From: Escherichia whittamii
GTDB lineage: Bacteria > Pseudomonadota > Gammaproteobacteria > Enterobacterales > Enterobacteriaceae
NCBI RefSeq assembly: GCF_014836715.1
Contig: NZ_JACSQI010000001.1
Span: 62,001 to 126,000, forward strand
Direction of reading: 5' to 3'
Length of the DNA: 64,000 bases
The position numbers and the translations under genes were made by a program. Within the stretch, counting starts at the first letter, position 1. Each line of letters starts with the position of its first letter. Positions 28,123-37,050 of this stretch are shown piece by piece. The notes under the pieces were generated by a model. That model had not been told where the DNA came from and ran no database searches. It was given only the letters and a program-made list of their open reading frames with translations.

Positions 28123-28151
28123 AAAAAAAAACCACTTCCCAAAAGAAGTGG
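28123..28151 (-). terminator. Distal terminator copy behind acnB, with T-run
   Basis: On the minus strand the stem CCACTTC / GAAGTGG (loop TTTTGG) is followed directly by nine T residues, a textbook terminator. It is 22 bases identical to the hairpin at 28308-28327 but lies on the far side of the BIME element from acnB. Confidence 0.85.
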
Positions 28152-28305
<154 letters not shown>

Positions 28306-28307
28306 AG

Positions 28308-28327
28308 CCACTTCCCAAAAGAAGTGG
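28308..28327 (-). terminator. Proximal hairpin copy next to the acnB stop
   Basis: The same 20-base hairpin as the distal copy, 22 bases from the acnB stop codon. On the minus strand it is not followed by a T-run (CTGAGACTG follows), so it probably acts as an mRNA 3'-end barrier and not as a complete terminator. Confidence 0.7.
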
Positions 28328-28349
28328 CTTTTCACAACAGGCTACAACC

Positions 28350-30947
28350 TTAAACCGCTGTCTGGAAAATCACCCCGTCTGCTTTCTCGGTGTACTGAGA
28401 AAGCTGGTTGAAGTTCAGGTAACGGTAAGTATCAACGGCAGTTTTATCCACCTGCGCAACGTAGGTCTGGTACTCTTCCGGCGTTGGCAGTTTGCCAAGA
28501 AGTGCCGCGACAGCGGCCAGTTCCGCAGAAGCCAGGAAGACATTCGCGCCAGTACCCAGACGGTTCGGGAAGTTACGGGTAGAGGTGGAAACCACCGTCG
28601 CACCGTCTGCCACACGCGCCTGGTTGCCCATACACAGGGAACAGCCTGGGATCTCGATACGCGCACCACTCTTACCGAAGACGCTGTAGTAGCCTTCTTC
28701 GGTCAGCTGTGCGGCGTCCATACGGGTTGGCGGTGCCACCCACAGGCGGGTCGGCAACTGGCCTTTGTGCGCATCCAGCAGTTTACCTGCGGCACGGAAG
28801 TGACCGATGTTGGTCATGCAGGAACCGATAAACACTTCGTCGATCTTCTCGCCCTGTACCGCAGACAGCGGACGTGCGTCATCCGGATCATTCGGCGCAC
28901 AAAGGATTGGCTCTTTGATATCAGCCAGATCGATGTCGATCACTGCCGCATATTCCGCATCCGCATCGGCTTCCAGCAGCTCAGGATTCGCCAGCCATTT
29001 TTCCATGCCCTGAATACGACGTTCCAGAGTACGACGATCGCCGTAACCTTCCGCGATCATCCACTTCAGCAGGACAATGTTGGAGTTCAGGTACTCGATG
29101 ATCGGCTCTTTATTCAGCTTGATGGTACAACCGGCAGCGGAACGTTCAGCGGACGCATCGGTCAGCTCAAATGCCTGCTCAACTTTCAGATCCGGCAGAC
29201 CTTCAATTTCCAGGATGCGACCAGAGAAAATGTTTTTCTTGCCTTTCTTCTCAACGGTCAGCAGACCTTGTTTGATCGCATACAGCGGAATGGCATGTAC
29301 CAGATCGCGCAGGGTGATGCCCGGCTGCATCTTGCCTTTGAAGCGCACCAGAACAGATTCCGGCATATCCAGTGGCATTACACCTGTTGCGGCAGCAAAC
29401 GCCACCAGACCAGAACCCGCCGGGAAGGAGATACCGATCGGGAAACGGGTATGGGAGTCACCGCCAGTACCGACGGTATCCGGCAGCAGCATACGGTTCA
29501 GCCAGGAGTGGATCACGCCGTCACCCGGACGCAGCGACACTCCGCCACGGTTCATAATGAAGTCCGGCAGCGTGTGGTGTGTGTTAACGTCAACCGGCTT
29601 CGGATATGCCGCAGTGTGACAGAAAGACTGCATCACCAGGTCAGCCGAGAAGCCCAGGCACGCCAGGTCTTTCAGTTCATCACGGGTCATTGGACCAGTA
29701 GTGTCCTGAGAACCGACAGAAGTCATTTTCGGTTCGCAGTAAGCGCCCGGACGGATGCCTTTCACGCCACAGGCGCGCCCCACCATTTTCTGCGCCAGCG
29801 AGTAGCCACGGTCGCTTTCCGCCACGTCTTTCGCCTGACGGAAAACATCGCTCTGCGGCAGACCAAGTGCTTCACGCGCTTTGGTGGTCAGGCCACGGCC
29901 GATAATCAATGGAATACGACCGCCCGCACGCACTTCATCAATCAGTACGTCGGTTTTCAGTTCAAAGGTCGCCAGCAGCTCGTTGGTTTCGTGATTACGC
30001 ACTTCGCCTTTGTAAGGGTAAACGTCAATCACGTCACCCATATTCAGGTTAGAAACATCCACTTCAATTGGCAGCGCACCGGCATCTTCCATCGTGTTAA
30101 AGAAGATTGGCGCAATTTTGCCGCCGAGGCACAGACCGCCGCCGCGTTTGTTTGGCACATGCGGAATATCATCGCCCATAAACCACAGTACGGAGTTAGT
30201 GGCGGATTTACGCGATGAACCAGTACCCACAACATCACCGACGTAAGCCAGCGGGAAACCTTTCTGTTGCAGGGCTTCGATTTGCTTGATCGGGCCAACA
30301 ACACCCGGCTGATCTGGCTCGATGCCTTCACGGGCGTTCTTCAGCATTGCCAGGGCGTGCAGTGGGATATCCGGGCGTGACCACGCATCCGGTGCCGGAG
30401 AGAGGTCATCGGTGTTGGTTTCGCCGGTCACTTTGAAGACGGTAACGGTCAGTTTTTCAGCCAGCGCCGGGCGATTCAGGAACCATTCGGCATCCGCCCA
30501 GGACTGCATGACCTGCTTCGCGTATTTGTTGCCTGCTTTGGCTTTCTCTTCTACGTCATAGAAGTTATCGAACATCAGCAGCGTATGAGACAGTGCTTTG
30601 GCAGCAATCGGTGCCAGTTTGTCATCGTCCAGTGCGTCGATCAGCGGATGAATGTTGTAACCACCCTGCATAGTACCCAGCAGTTCAATGGCTTTTTCTG
30701 GAGTCAGCAGTGGGGATTTGGCTTCGCCTTTCGCGACAGCAGCCAGGAAACCAGCTTTTACATAGGCGGCTTCATCGACGCCTGGGGGAACACGGTTGGT
30801 TAACAGATCTAACAGGAATTCTTCTTCGCCCGCGGGCGGGTTTTTCAGCAGCTCTACAAGCGCAGCCATTTGAGTGGCATCCAGGGGTTTGGGCGCAATC
30901 CCCTCTGCGGCACGTTCAGCTACGTGCTTACGGTATTCTTCTAGCAC
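28350..30947 (-). CDS. acnB: Aconitate hydratase B
   Basis: AcnB is the main aconitase of the tricarboxylic acid cycle (citrate to isocitrate through aconitate). Without its iron-sulphur cluster it also binds mRNA. The 865-residue protein starts at GTG 30947 (MLEEYRKHV), with GAGGAG 8-13 bases upstream; an ATG frame further upstream is not supported. The AcnB order is visible: an N-terminal HEAT-like domain, the swivel domain ([17 protein letters not shown]), then the cluster domains with cysteines in GSCMTNIGH and CSLCMGNQ (C769/C772-type pair). It is divergent from yacH. Its 3' side carries the duplicated hairpins and a BIME. Confidence 0.98.
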   Translation of the reverse strand: MLEEYRKHVAERAAEGIAPKPLDATQMAALVELLKNPPAGEEEFLLDLLTNRVPPGVDEAAYVKAGFLAAVAKGEAKSPLLTPEKAIELLGTMQGGYNIHPLIDALDDDKLAPIAAKALSHTLLMFDNFYDVEEKAKAGNKYAKQVMQSWADAEWFLNRPALAEKLTVTVFKVTGETNTDDLSPAPDAWSRPDIPLHALAMLKNAREGIEPDQPGVVGPIKQIEALQQKGFPLAYVGDVVGTGSSRKSATNSVLWFMGDDIPHVPNKRGGGLCLGGKIAPIFFNTMEDAGALPIEVDVSNLNMGDVIDVYPYKGEVRNHETNELLATFELKTDVLIDEVRAGGRIPLIIGRGLTTKAREALGLPQSDVFRQAKDVAESDRGYSLAQKMVGRACGVKGIRPGAYCEPKMTSVGSQDTTGPMTRDELKDLACLGFSADLVMQSFCHTAAYPKPVDVNTHHTLPDFIMNRGGVSLRPGDGVIHSWLNRMLLPDTVGTGGDSHTRFPIGISFPAGSGLVAFAAATGVMPLDMPESVLVRFKGKMQPGITLRDLVHAIPLYAIKQGLLTVEKKGKKNIFSGRILEIEGLPDLKVEQAFELTDASAERSAAGCTIKLNKEPIIEYLNSNIVLLKWMIAEGYGDRRTLERRIQGMEKWLANPELLEADADAEYAAVIDIDLADIKEPILCAPNDPDDARPLSAVQGEKIDEVFIGSCMTNIGHFRAAGKLLDAHKGQLPTRLWVAPPTRMDAAQLTEEGYYSVFGKSGARIEIPGCSLCMGNQARVADGATVVSTSTRNFPNRLGTGANVFLASAELAAVAALLGKLPTPEEYQTYVAQVDKTAVDTYRYLNFNQLSQYTEKADGVIFQTAV

Positions 30948-31301
30948 GACGGTTCTCCTCGCTCTCATTGTCATAGTGCGGCAGGCGATTCTCTTCACGC
31001 TCCTGTGAGACAGCAGTTTGTAGGGTAAATGCCCAGTACCGCAACGGGCAGAATAGCAGGATTTTGACGATGTGTTAATCTGTTTACAAAAAAGCAACAT
31101 AAAAAAGTGGCTGAATCGTTAAGGATGGTCTAGAGATTGTTTCCCTCCGTAAAAACCTTGTTAATTCGCATGGTGATAATCACCTTTCTCAACGAATCCC
31201 AACATTAGTCAAAATTTAAACTACCGCCTCTTTATACTCAGATTCACAGCGCCTGCGGGTGGCAGTTCGCCGACCATTGCGATTTCCTTGAGATCCGAAT
31301 T
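30948..31301. promoter_or_regulatory. Divergent acnB / yacH promoter region
   Basis: These 354 bases between the acnB GTG and the yacH ATG hold no credible gene. They must contain the acnB promoter, known in E. coli to respond to CRP, ArcA, Cra and Fis. I can see AT-rich tracts around 31075-31110 and 31200-31235 but no site that I can assign firmly by eye. TTGAGATCCGAATT lies just before yacH; its binding site is weak. Confidence 0.5.
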
Positions 31302-33152
31302 ATGAAAATGACTTTGCCGTTTAAACCCCATGTGCTGGCGCTGATTTGCAGTGCCGGGCTATGTGCAGCTTCCGGTACGCTGTATGTGAAAAGCCGCACT
31401 GTGGAAACGCCCGTACAAACACAACCGGCACAACAGGCTGCGCCTGATATCACCGCAGTTACGCTTCCTGCAACGGTTTCCGCGCCTCCCGTAACGCCTG
31501 CCGTCGTCAAATCCGCATTCAGCACTGCACAAATCGATCAATGGGTCGCGCCCGTCGCGCTATATCCCGACGCCCTGCTTTCGCAGGTGCTGATGGCATC
31601 GACCTATCCGGCAAATGTCGCCCGGGCCGTGCAGTGGTCGCGCGATAACCCACTTAAACAAGGTGATACCGCTATTGAAGCAGTGTCCGGCCAGCCGTGG
31701 GATGCCAGCGTCAAATCGCTGGTGGCTTTTCCGCAATTGATGGCGTTGATGGGTGAAAACCCGCAATGGGTGCAAAATCTTGGCGACGCGTTTCTGGCAC
31801 AACCGCAGGATGTGATGGACTCGGTACAGCGTTTGCGCCAACTAGCGCAACAAACCGGATCGCTGAAGTCATCAACTGAACAAAAGGTCATCACGACAAC
31901 GAAAAAAGTCGTACCGGCCAGCCCGCCCGCCAGCGCCCCTGTCACACAATCAAATACCGTTTCTACGTCCAGCCCCGGCGTCGCAGAACCTGCGCCGACA
32001 GTAATAACCATTGAGCCAACCAATCCGGATGTGGTTTATATTCCCAACTACAACCCGACCGTGGTTTACGGGAACTGGGCCAATACCGCTTATCCGCCTG
32101 TTTACCTGCCGCCGCCAGCCGGGGAACCGTTTGTTGACAGCTTTGTGCGTGGATTCGGCTACAGCATGGGCGTTGCTACCACGTACGCACTTTTCAGCAG
32201 CATCGACTGGGATGACGACGATCATGGCCATCATCATGACGATGATGATTATCATCACCACGATGGCGGTCATCGTGACGGTAATGGCTGGCAACACAAC
32301 GGCGACAACATCAATATCGACGTCAACAATTTCAACCGCATTACTGGTGAACATCTTACTGACAAGAATATGGCATGGCGGCACAATCCAAATTACCGCG
32401 ATGGTGTGCCTTATCATGATCAGGATATGGCAAAGCGGTTTCATCAAACCAATGTCAGTGGCGGCATGAGCGCCACGCAATTACCTGCGCTATCGCGCGA
32501 CAGCCAGCGCCAGGCGGCAGCAAGTCAGTTTCAGCAACGAACACACGCCGCACCAGTCACTACGCGCGATCCCCAGCGTCAGGCTGCGGCACAGCGGTTT
32601 AATGAAGCTGAACACTATGGAAGCTATGACGACTTCCGCGAATTCAGCCGTCGCCAACCACTGACCCCGCAACAAAAGGACGCTGCTCGTCAGCGTTATC
32701 AGTCTGCCTCACCAGAGCAGCGCCAGGCGTTCCGCGAGAAAATGCAGACTAACTCACAGAACCAGCAGCGAAGAGATGCGGCGCGTCAGCGTATTCAGTC
32801 TGCCTCGCCTGAACAGCGCCAGGCGGCCCGCGAAAAAATGCAGACTAACCCACAGAATCAACAGCAAAGAGAGGCAGCGCGTCAGCGTATTCAGTCCGCA
32901 TCACCAGAGCAGCGTCAGGTATTTAAGGAAAAAGTACAGCAGCGCCCTCTGAACCAACAACAACGTGATAATGCCCGCCAGCGTGTTCAATCAGCATCTC
33001 CTGAACAACGTCAGGTTTTTCGAGAGAAAGTTCAGGAGAGCCGCCCACAACGTCTAAACGACAGTAACCATACTGCCCGACTGAATAACGAGCAGCGTTC
33101 AGCGGTACGCGAACGGTTGTCTGAGCGTGGAGCAAGAAGACTCGAAAGGTAA
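31302..33152 (+). CDS. yacH: YacH, DUF3300 exported protein with His/Asp tract and 32-residue repeats
   Basis: This 616-residue protein starts with a signal or anchor segment (MKMTLPFKPHVLALICSAGLCAASG). A DUF3300 domain follows (about residues 65-290, with VALYPDALLSQVLMASTYP and PDVVYIPNYNPTVVYGNW). A dense Asp/His tract at about residues 300-330 (WDDDDHGHHHDDDDYHHHDG) looks able to bind divalent metal. The C-terminal third carries four 32-residue repeats built on ARQR-QSASPEQRQ, rich in Q and R, probably helical. Function is unknown; location is expected to be periplasmic or outer-membrane associated. It converges with lpd across a BIME. Confidence 0.9.
   Translation: MKMTLPFKPHVLALICSAGLCAASGTLYVKSRTVETPVQTQPAQQAAPDITAVTLPATVSAPPVTPAVVKSAFSTAQIDQWVAPVALYPDALLSQVLMASTYPANVARAVQWSRDNPLKQGDTAIEAVSGQPWDASVKSLVAFPQLMALMGENPQWVQNLGDAFLAQPQDVMDSVQRLRQLAQQTGSLKSSTEQKVITTTKKVVPASPPASAPVTQSNTVSTSSPGVAEPAPTVITIEPTNPDVVYIPNYNPTVVYGNWANTAYPPVYLPPPAGEPFVDSFVRGFGYSMGVATTYALFSSIDWDDDDHGHHHDDDDYHHHDGGHRDGNGWQHNGDNINIDVNNFNRITGEHLTDKNMAWRHNPNYRDGVPYHDQDMAKRFHQTNVSGGMSATQLPALSRDSQRQAAASQFQQRTHAAPVTTRDPQRQAAAQRFNEAEHYGSYDDFREFSRRQPLTPQQKDAARQRYQSASPEQRQAFREKMQTNSQNQQRRDAARQRIQSASPEQRQAAREKMQTNPQNQQQREAARQRIQSASPEQRQVFKEKVQQRPLNQQQRDNARQRVQSASPEQRQVFREKVQESRPQRLNDSNHTARLNNEQRSAVRERLSERGARRLER
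32679..33050 (+). repeat. Tandem 96-bp coding repeats in yacH
   Basis: Units start at 32679, 32775, 32871 and 32967, exactly 96 bases apart, each coding for 32 residues with the core QSASPEQRQ. The last unit degenerates towards its end. Copy number may vary between strains by slippage or recombination. Confidence 0.85.
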
Positions 33153-33160
33153 ATTGCAGG

Positions 33161-33189
33161 CGTAAAAAAAGCGGCGTTGTTAGCCGCTT
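33161..33189 (-). terminator. Distal terminator copy behind lpd, with T-run
   Basis: On the minus strand AAGCGGC / GCCGCTT (7-base loop) is followed by seven T residues: a strong terminator for lpd transcripts. It lies on the far side of the BIME from lpd and overlaps the region just downstream of yacH, for which it is also a stem. Confidence 0.8.
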
Positions 33190-33339
33190 AAGACTGATGG
33201 CAAACATCGAATTGCCTGATGCACAAGCTTATCGGGCCTACACGAGTCATGCAATATATTGAATTTGCATGACTTTGTAGGTCGGATAAGGCGTTTACGC
33301 CGCATCCGACATCAACAACGAGCACTTTGTCAACAATCT
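33190..33339. repeat. RIP/BIME element between yacH and lpd
   Basis: Two facing REP units (GCCTGATGCACAAGCTTATCGGGCC and GGTCGGATAAGGCGTTTACG with CCGCATCCGAC) flank the IHF-like core ATTCAATATATTG, read on the minus strand, at 33264-33252. Its edges (AGACTGATG near 33191 and CACTTTGTCAACAATCTG near 33322-33339) match those of the acnB element, but the element is in the opposite orientation relative to the upstream gene. Confidence 0.85.
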
Positions 33340-33362
33340 GAAGCGGCCAGGATAGCCGCTTC
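33340..33362 (-). terminator. Proximal hairpin next to the lpd stop
   Basis: GAAGCGGC / GCCGCTTC with a 7-base loop, 33 bases beyond the lpd stop codon on the minus strand, followed by AGATTGTTG and not by a T-run. It has the same stem as the distal terminator at 33161-33189. Confidence 0.7.
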
Positions 33363-33394
33363 TTAATTTACCGGATGTTCCGGCACACAAAGAA

Positions 33395-34819
33395 TTACTT
33401 CTTCTTCGCTTTCGGGTTAGGCAGGTCGGTGATGCTACCTTCGAATATTTCTGCCGCCAGGCCCACAGACTCGTGCAGAGTCGGGTGCGCGTGGATGGTC
33501 AGTGCGATATCTTCCGCGTCACAACCCATTTCGATTGCCAGACCGATTTCACCCAGCAGCTCGCCGCCGTTAGTACCAACAATTGCACCACCGATCACAC
33601 GGTGAGATTCTTTGTCGAAAATCAGTTTGGTCATACCATCTGCGCAGTCAGAAGCGATAGCACGACCAGAAGCAGCCCACGGGAAGGTGGCGGTTTCGTA
33701 GCTGATGCCTTTCTCTTTCGCTTCTTTCTCAGTCAGACCCACCCATGCAACTTCTGGTTCGGTATAGGCGATAGACGGGATAACTTTCGGATCGAAGTAG
33801 TGTTTCTTACCAGCGATAACTTCAGCGGCAACGTGACCTTCGTGAACACCTTTGTGCGCCAGCATCGGCTGACCGACGATATCGCCGATAGCAAAGATGT
33901 GCGGTACGTTGGTCCGCAGCTGTTTGTCAACGCGGATGAAACCACGGTCGTCCACTTCCACGCCCGCTTTGCCTGCGTCGAGGTTTTTACCGTTCGGCAC
34001 ACGACCAATCGCTACCAGAACGGCGTCGTAACGCTGCGGTTCAGCCGGTGCTTTTTTACCTTCCATCGTCACATAAATACCGTCTTCTTTTGCTTCAACG
34101 GCGGTGACTTTGGTTTCCAGCATCAGGTTGAATTTCTTGCTGATACGCTTGGTGAAGACTTTAACGATGTCTTTGTCAGCTGCCGGGATAACCTGGTCGA
34201 ACATTTCAACCACGTCAATCTGTGAACCCAGCGCATGGTATACGGTCCCCATTTCCAGACCGATGATACCGCCACCCATTACCAGCAGGCGTTCTGGTAC
34301 TTCTTTCAGTTCCAGCGCGTCAGTGGAGTCCCAGATACGCGGATCTTCATGCGGAATAAACGGCAGTTGGATCGGGCGAGAACCCGCTGCGATGATCGCG
34401 TTGTCGAAGTTGATCACAGTTTTACCGTTCTCGCCTTCAACTTCCAGGGTGTTAGCCCCGGTGAATTTACCCAGACCGTTGACCACTTTGACTTTGCGGC
34501 CTTTCGCCATACCAGCCAGACCGCCGGTCAGCTGATTGATAACTTTCTCTTTCCAGGTACGAATCTTGTCGATATCGGTTTTCGGTTCGCCGAAGACGAT
34601 ACCGTGTTCAGCCAAAGCTTTGGCTTCTTCGATAACTTTTGCTACGTGCAACAGTGCTTTAGAAGGGATACAGCCGACGTTCAGGCAAACACCGCCGAGG
34701 GTGTTGTAGCGTTCTACGATTACGGTTTCCAGACCTAAATCAGCGCAACGGAAGGCAGCAGAGTAACCTGCGGGGCCTGCCCCAAGTACCACGACCTGAG
34801 TTTTGATTTCAGTACTCAT
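33395..34819 (-). CDS. lpd: Dihydrolipoamide dehydrogenase (E3)
   Basis: Lpd reoxidises dihydrolipoyl groups of the pyruvate and 2-oxoglutarate dehydrogenase complexes and of the glycine cleavage system, passing electrons through FAD to NAD. The 474-residue protein begins MSTEIKTQV (ATG 34819; the preceding ATG is adjacent). The FAD fold GAGPAGYSAA, the redox disulphide CLNVGC, the NAD fold GGGIIGLEMG, the second FAD site AIGDIVGQPMLAH, and the active-site histidine in HAHPTLHE are all present. It follows aceF by about 320 bases with its own promoter, so it can be made apart from aceEF. Confidence 0.98.
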   Translation of the reverse strand: MSTEIKTQVVVLGAGPAGYSAAFRCADLGLETVIVERYNTLGGVCLNVGCIPSKALLHVAKVIEEAKALAEHGIVFGEPKTDIDKIRTWKEKVINQLTGGLAGMAKGRKVKVVNGLGKFTGANTLEVEGENGKTVINFDNAIIAAGSRPIQLPFIPHEDPRIWDSTDALELKEVPERLLVMGGGIIGLEMGTVYHALGSQIDVVEMFDQVIPAADKDIVKVFTKRISKKFNLMLETKVTAVEAKEDGIYVTMEGKKAPAEPQRYDAVLVAIGRVPNGKNLDAGKAGVEVDDRGFIRVDKQLRTNVPHIFAIGDIVGQPMLAHKGVHEGHVAAEVIAGKKHYFDPKVIPSIAYTEPEVAWVGLTEKEAKEKGISYETATFPWAASGRAIASDCADGMTKLIFDKESHRVIGGAIVGTNGGELLGEIGLAIEMGCDAEDIALTIHAHPTLHESVGLAAEIFEGSITDLPNPKAKKK

Positions 34820-35110
34820 CATGACCTCTATTTATTTATCTCCGGCGGTCATACCCGTCGTCTTTCAGGCCGCAGTGGCGTTAGCTTCACGCCCTCACCC
34901 CAGTCACTTACTTATGTAAGCTCCTGAGGATTCTGGCGCTTGCTACCTTGCTGCACCCAGAAATCCATAGGGTATGTGAAGTAATACCCTAACCACCACC
35001 GGGTCGTTCTATCCGTCGGTATTTTACAAAATTGTTAACAATTTTTAAACAACAAACGGCAACCGATTTGTCTATTCGCTAATAATCTCAATACATTCAT
35101 GAGATTACCA
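34820..35110 (-). promoter_or_regulatory. lpd promoter and leader region
   Basis: About 290 bases without a gene. On the minus strand an AT-rich segment (around 35090-35025, including AATTGTTAACAATTTT-like runs) probably holds the promoter. A leader follows, with a short hairpin at 34907-34920 (CTTAC / GTAAG) inside a block resembling a leader repeat that I recall upstream of other E. coli genes. The lpd binding site is GAGGTC, 4-9 bases before the ATG pair. Confidence 0.5.
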
Positions 35111-35141
35111 GAAAAAAGCCGGCCGTTGGGCCGGCTCTTTT
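35111..35141 (-). terminator. aceEF terminator
   Basis: An 8-bp GC-rich stem (AGCCGGCC / GGCCGGCT) with a 4-base loop is followed on the minus strand by TTTTTC, just after the aceF stop. It marks the end of the pdhR-aceE-aceF transcript, with read-through possible into lpd. Confidence 0.85.
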
Positions 35142-35143
35142 AT

Positions 35144-37036
35144 TTACATCACCAGACGGCGAATGTCAGATAGCGTGTTGTTAATGATGGTAATGAAACG
35201 CGCACCATCAGCACCGTCGATCACGCGGTGGTCGAAGGAGAGAGAAATCGGCAGCATCAGACGCGGCACGAACTCTTTACCATTCCACACAGGTTCCATC
35301 GCGGACTTGGAAACACCGAGGATAGCCACTTCCGGCGCGTTCACAATCGGCGCGAAGTGGGTAGTACCCAGGCCACCGATGCTGGAGATGGTGAAGCAAC
35401 CGCCCTGCATTTCGCCCGCAGTCAGCTTACCGTCACGCGCTTTCTTAGAAATAGTCATCAGCTCGCGAGACAGTTCGATGATGCCTTTCTTGTTGACGTC
35501 TTTGAATACCGGAACAACCAGACCGTTCGGAGTATCCACCGCCACACCGATGTTGATGTATTTCTTCAGGGTCAGACGCTGACCATCTTCCGACAGCGAA
35601 CTGTTGAAGCGAGGCATCTGCTCAAGTGCCGCAGCAACGGCTTTCATGATGAAGACAACTGGGGTTATCTTCACATCCAGCTTACGTTTCGCTGCTTCTT
35701 CGTTCTGCTGTTTACGGAACGCTTCCAGCTCGGTGATATCCGTTTTGTCGAAGTGAGTAACGTGCGGGATCATCACCCAGTTACGGCTCAGGTTAGCACC
35801 AGAGATTTTCTGGATACGGCCCAGTTCCACTTCTTCGATTTCACCAAACTTGCTGAAGTCAACCTTCGGCCATGGCAGCATGCCAGGGATACCGCCGCCA
35901 GTCGCCGCCGGAGCCGCTTCTGCACGTTTGATAGCTTCTTTCACGTAAGCCTGAACGTCTTCGCGCAGGATACGGCCTTTACGGCCAGTGCCTTTCACTT
36001 TCGCCAGGTTAACACCAAACTCACGTGCCAGACGGCGGATCAGCGGAGTCGCGTGAACGTAAGCGTCGTTTTCAGCGAATTCAGATTTGCCTTCGGCTTT
36101 CGCAGCCGGTGCTGCTGCCGGGGCTTCAGCTTTTGCTGCCGGAGCCGGAGTTGCCGCTTCCTGTTTCGCTGGAGCTGCCGCAGGCGCTGCGCCTTCAACT
36201 TCGAAGATCATAATCAGCGAGCCAGTTTTCACTTTATCGCCAACGTTGACTTTCAGTTCCTTCACGACGCCAGCAAAAGGAGCCGGAACTTCCATAGAAG
36301 CTTTGTCGCCTTCAACGGTAATCAGTGACTGTTCAGCGGCAACTTTGTCGCCCACTTTCACCATCACTTCGGTCACTTCAACTTCGTCACCGCCGATATC
36401 CGGAACGTTAACTTCTTTCACACCAGCCGCTGGTGCAGGTGCTGCTGCCGGAGCCGCTTCCTGTTTAGCCGCCGGAGCTGCCGCGCCTGCTTCACCTGCT
36501 ACTTCGAAGACCATAATCAGCGAGCCGGTAGACACTTTGTCACCCACGTTCACTTTGATCTCTTTCACGGTGCCAGCAAACGGTGCAGGAACTTCCATAG
36601 AAGCCTTGTCGCCTTCTACGGTGATCAGCGACTGTTCAGCTTCAACTTTGTCGCCCACTTTCACCAGGATTTCGGTCACTTCGACTTCATCGCTGCCGAT
36701 ATCCGGAACGTTTACGTCTTTTGCCGCCGCAGCCGCTGGTGCTGCTGCCGGAGCTGCTTCTTTCTTCTCTTCTGCCTGAGCAGGTGCAGCGTCAGCTGCA
36801 CCGTCGGCGGAATCGAAAATCATAATAAGTGCACCGGTCTGGGTTTTATCGCCAACAGAGACTTTGATCTCTTTAACAATACCCGCCTGTGGAGACGGAA
36901 CTTCCATAGAGGCTTTGTCGCCTTCTACGGTGATCAGCGACTGTTCGGCTTCAACTTTGTCGCCCACTTTGACCAGGATCTCGGTGATTTCAACTTCATC
37001 AGCCCCGATGTCCGGTACTTTGATTTCGATAGCCAT
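35144..37036 (-). CDS. aceF: Dihydrolipoyl acetyltransferase (E2), three lipoyl domains
   Basis: AceF is the core of the pyruvate dehydrogenase complex and passes the acetyl group to coenzyme A. Its 630 residues comprise three successive lipoyl domains (lysines in GDKASMEVP near residues 41, 144 and 245) joined by Ala/Pro-rich linkers, a peripheral-subunit-binding domain ([18 protein letters not shown], about 330-365), and the catalytic trimer domain with the DHRVIDG active-site motif near residue 603. The three lipoyl coding units are nearly identical over long stretches. It lies 14 bases after aceE. Confidence 0.98.
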   Translation of the reverse strand: MAIEIKVPDIGADEVEITEILVKVGDKVEAEQSLITVEGDKASMEVPSPQAGIVKEIKVSVGDKTQTGALIMIFDSADGAADAAPAQAEEKKEAAPAAAPAAAAAKDVNVPDIGSDEVEVTEILVKVGDKVEAEQSLITVEGDKASMEVPAPFAGTVKEIKVNVGDKVSTGSLIMVFEVAGEAGAAAPAAKQEAAPAAAPAPAAGVKEVNVPDIGGDEVEVTEVMVKVGDKVAAEQSLITVEGDKASMEVPAPFAGVVKELKVNVGDKVKTGSLIMIFEVEGAAPAAAPAKQEAATPAPAAKAEAPAAAPAAKAEGKSEFAENDAYVHATPLIRRLAREFGVNLAKVKGTGRKGRILREDVQAYVKEAIKRAEAAPAATGGGIPGMLPWPKVDFSKFGEIEEVELGRIQKISGANLSRNWVMIPHVTHFDKTDITELEAFRKQQNEEAAKRKLDVKITPVVFIMKAVAAALEQMPRFNSSLSEDGQRLTLKKYINIGVAVDTPNGLVVPVFKDVNKKGIIELSRELMTISKKARDGKLTAGEMQGGCFTISSIGGLGTTHFAPIVNAPEVAILGVSKSAMEPVWNGKEFVPRLMLPISLSFDHRVIDGADGARFITIINNTLSDIRRLVM

Positions 37037-37050
37037 TATTCTTTTACCTC

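Noticed and set aside
28767-30218. A 483-residue open frame antisense to acnB
   Set aside because: Shadow frame of acnB with an implausible composition (many R, H, T, Q) and no family signature.
35228-36328. A 366-residue open frame antisense to aceF
   Set aside because: Shadow of the aceF coding frame, with runs of F, R and C that mirror the Ala/Lys-rich lipoyl linkers.
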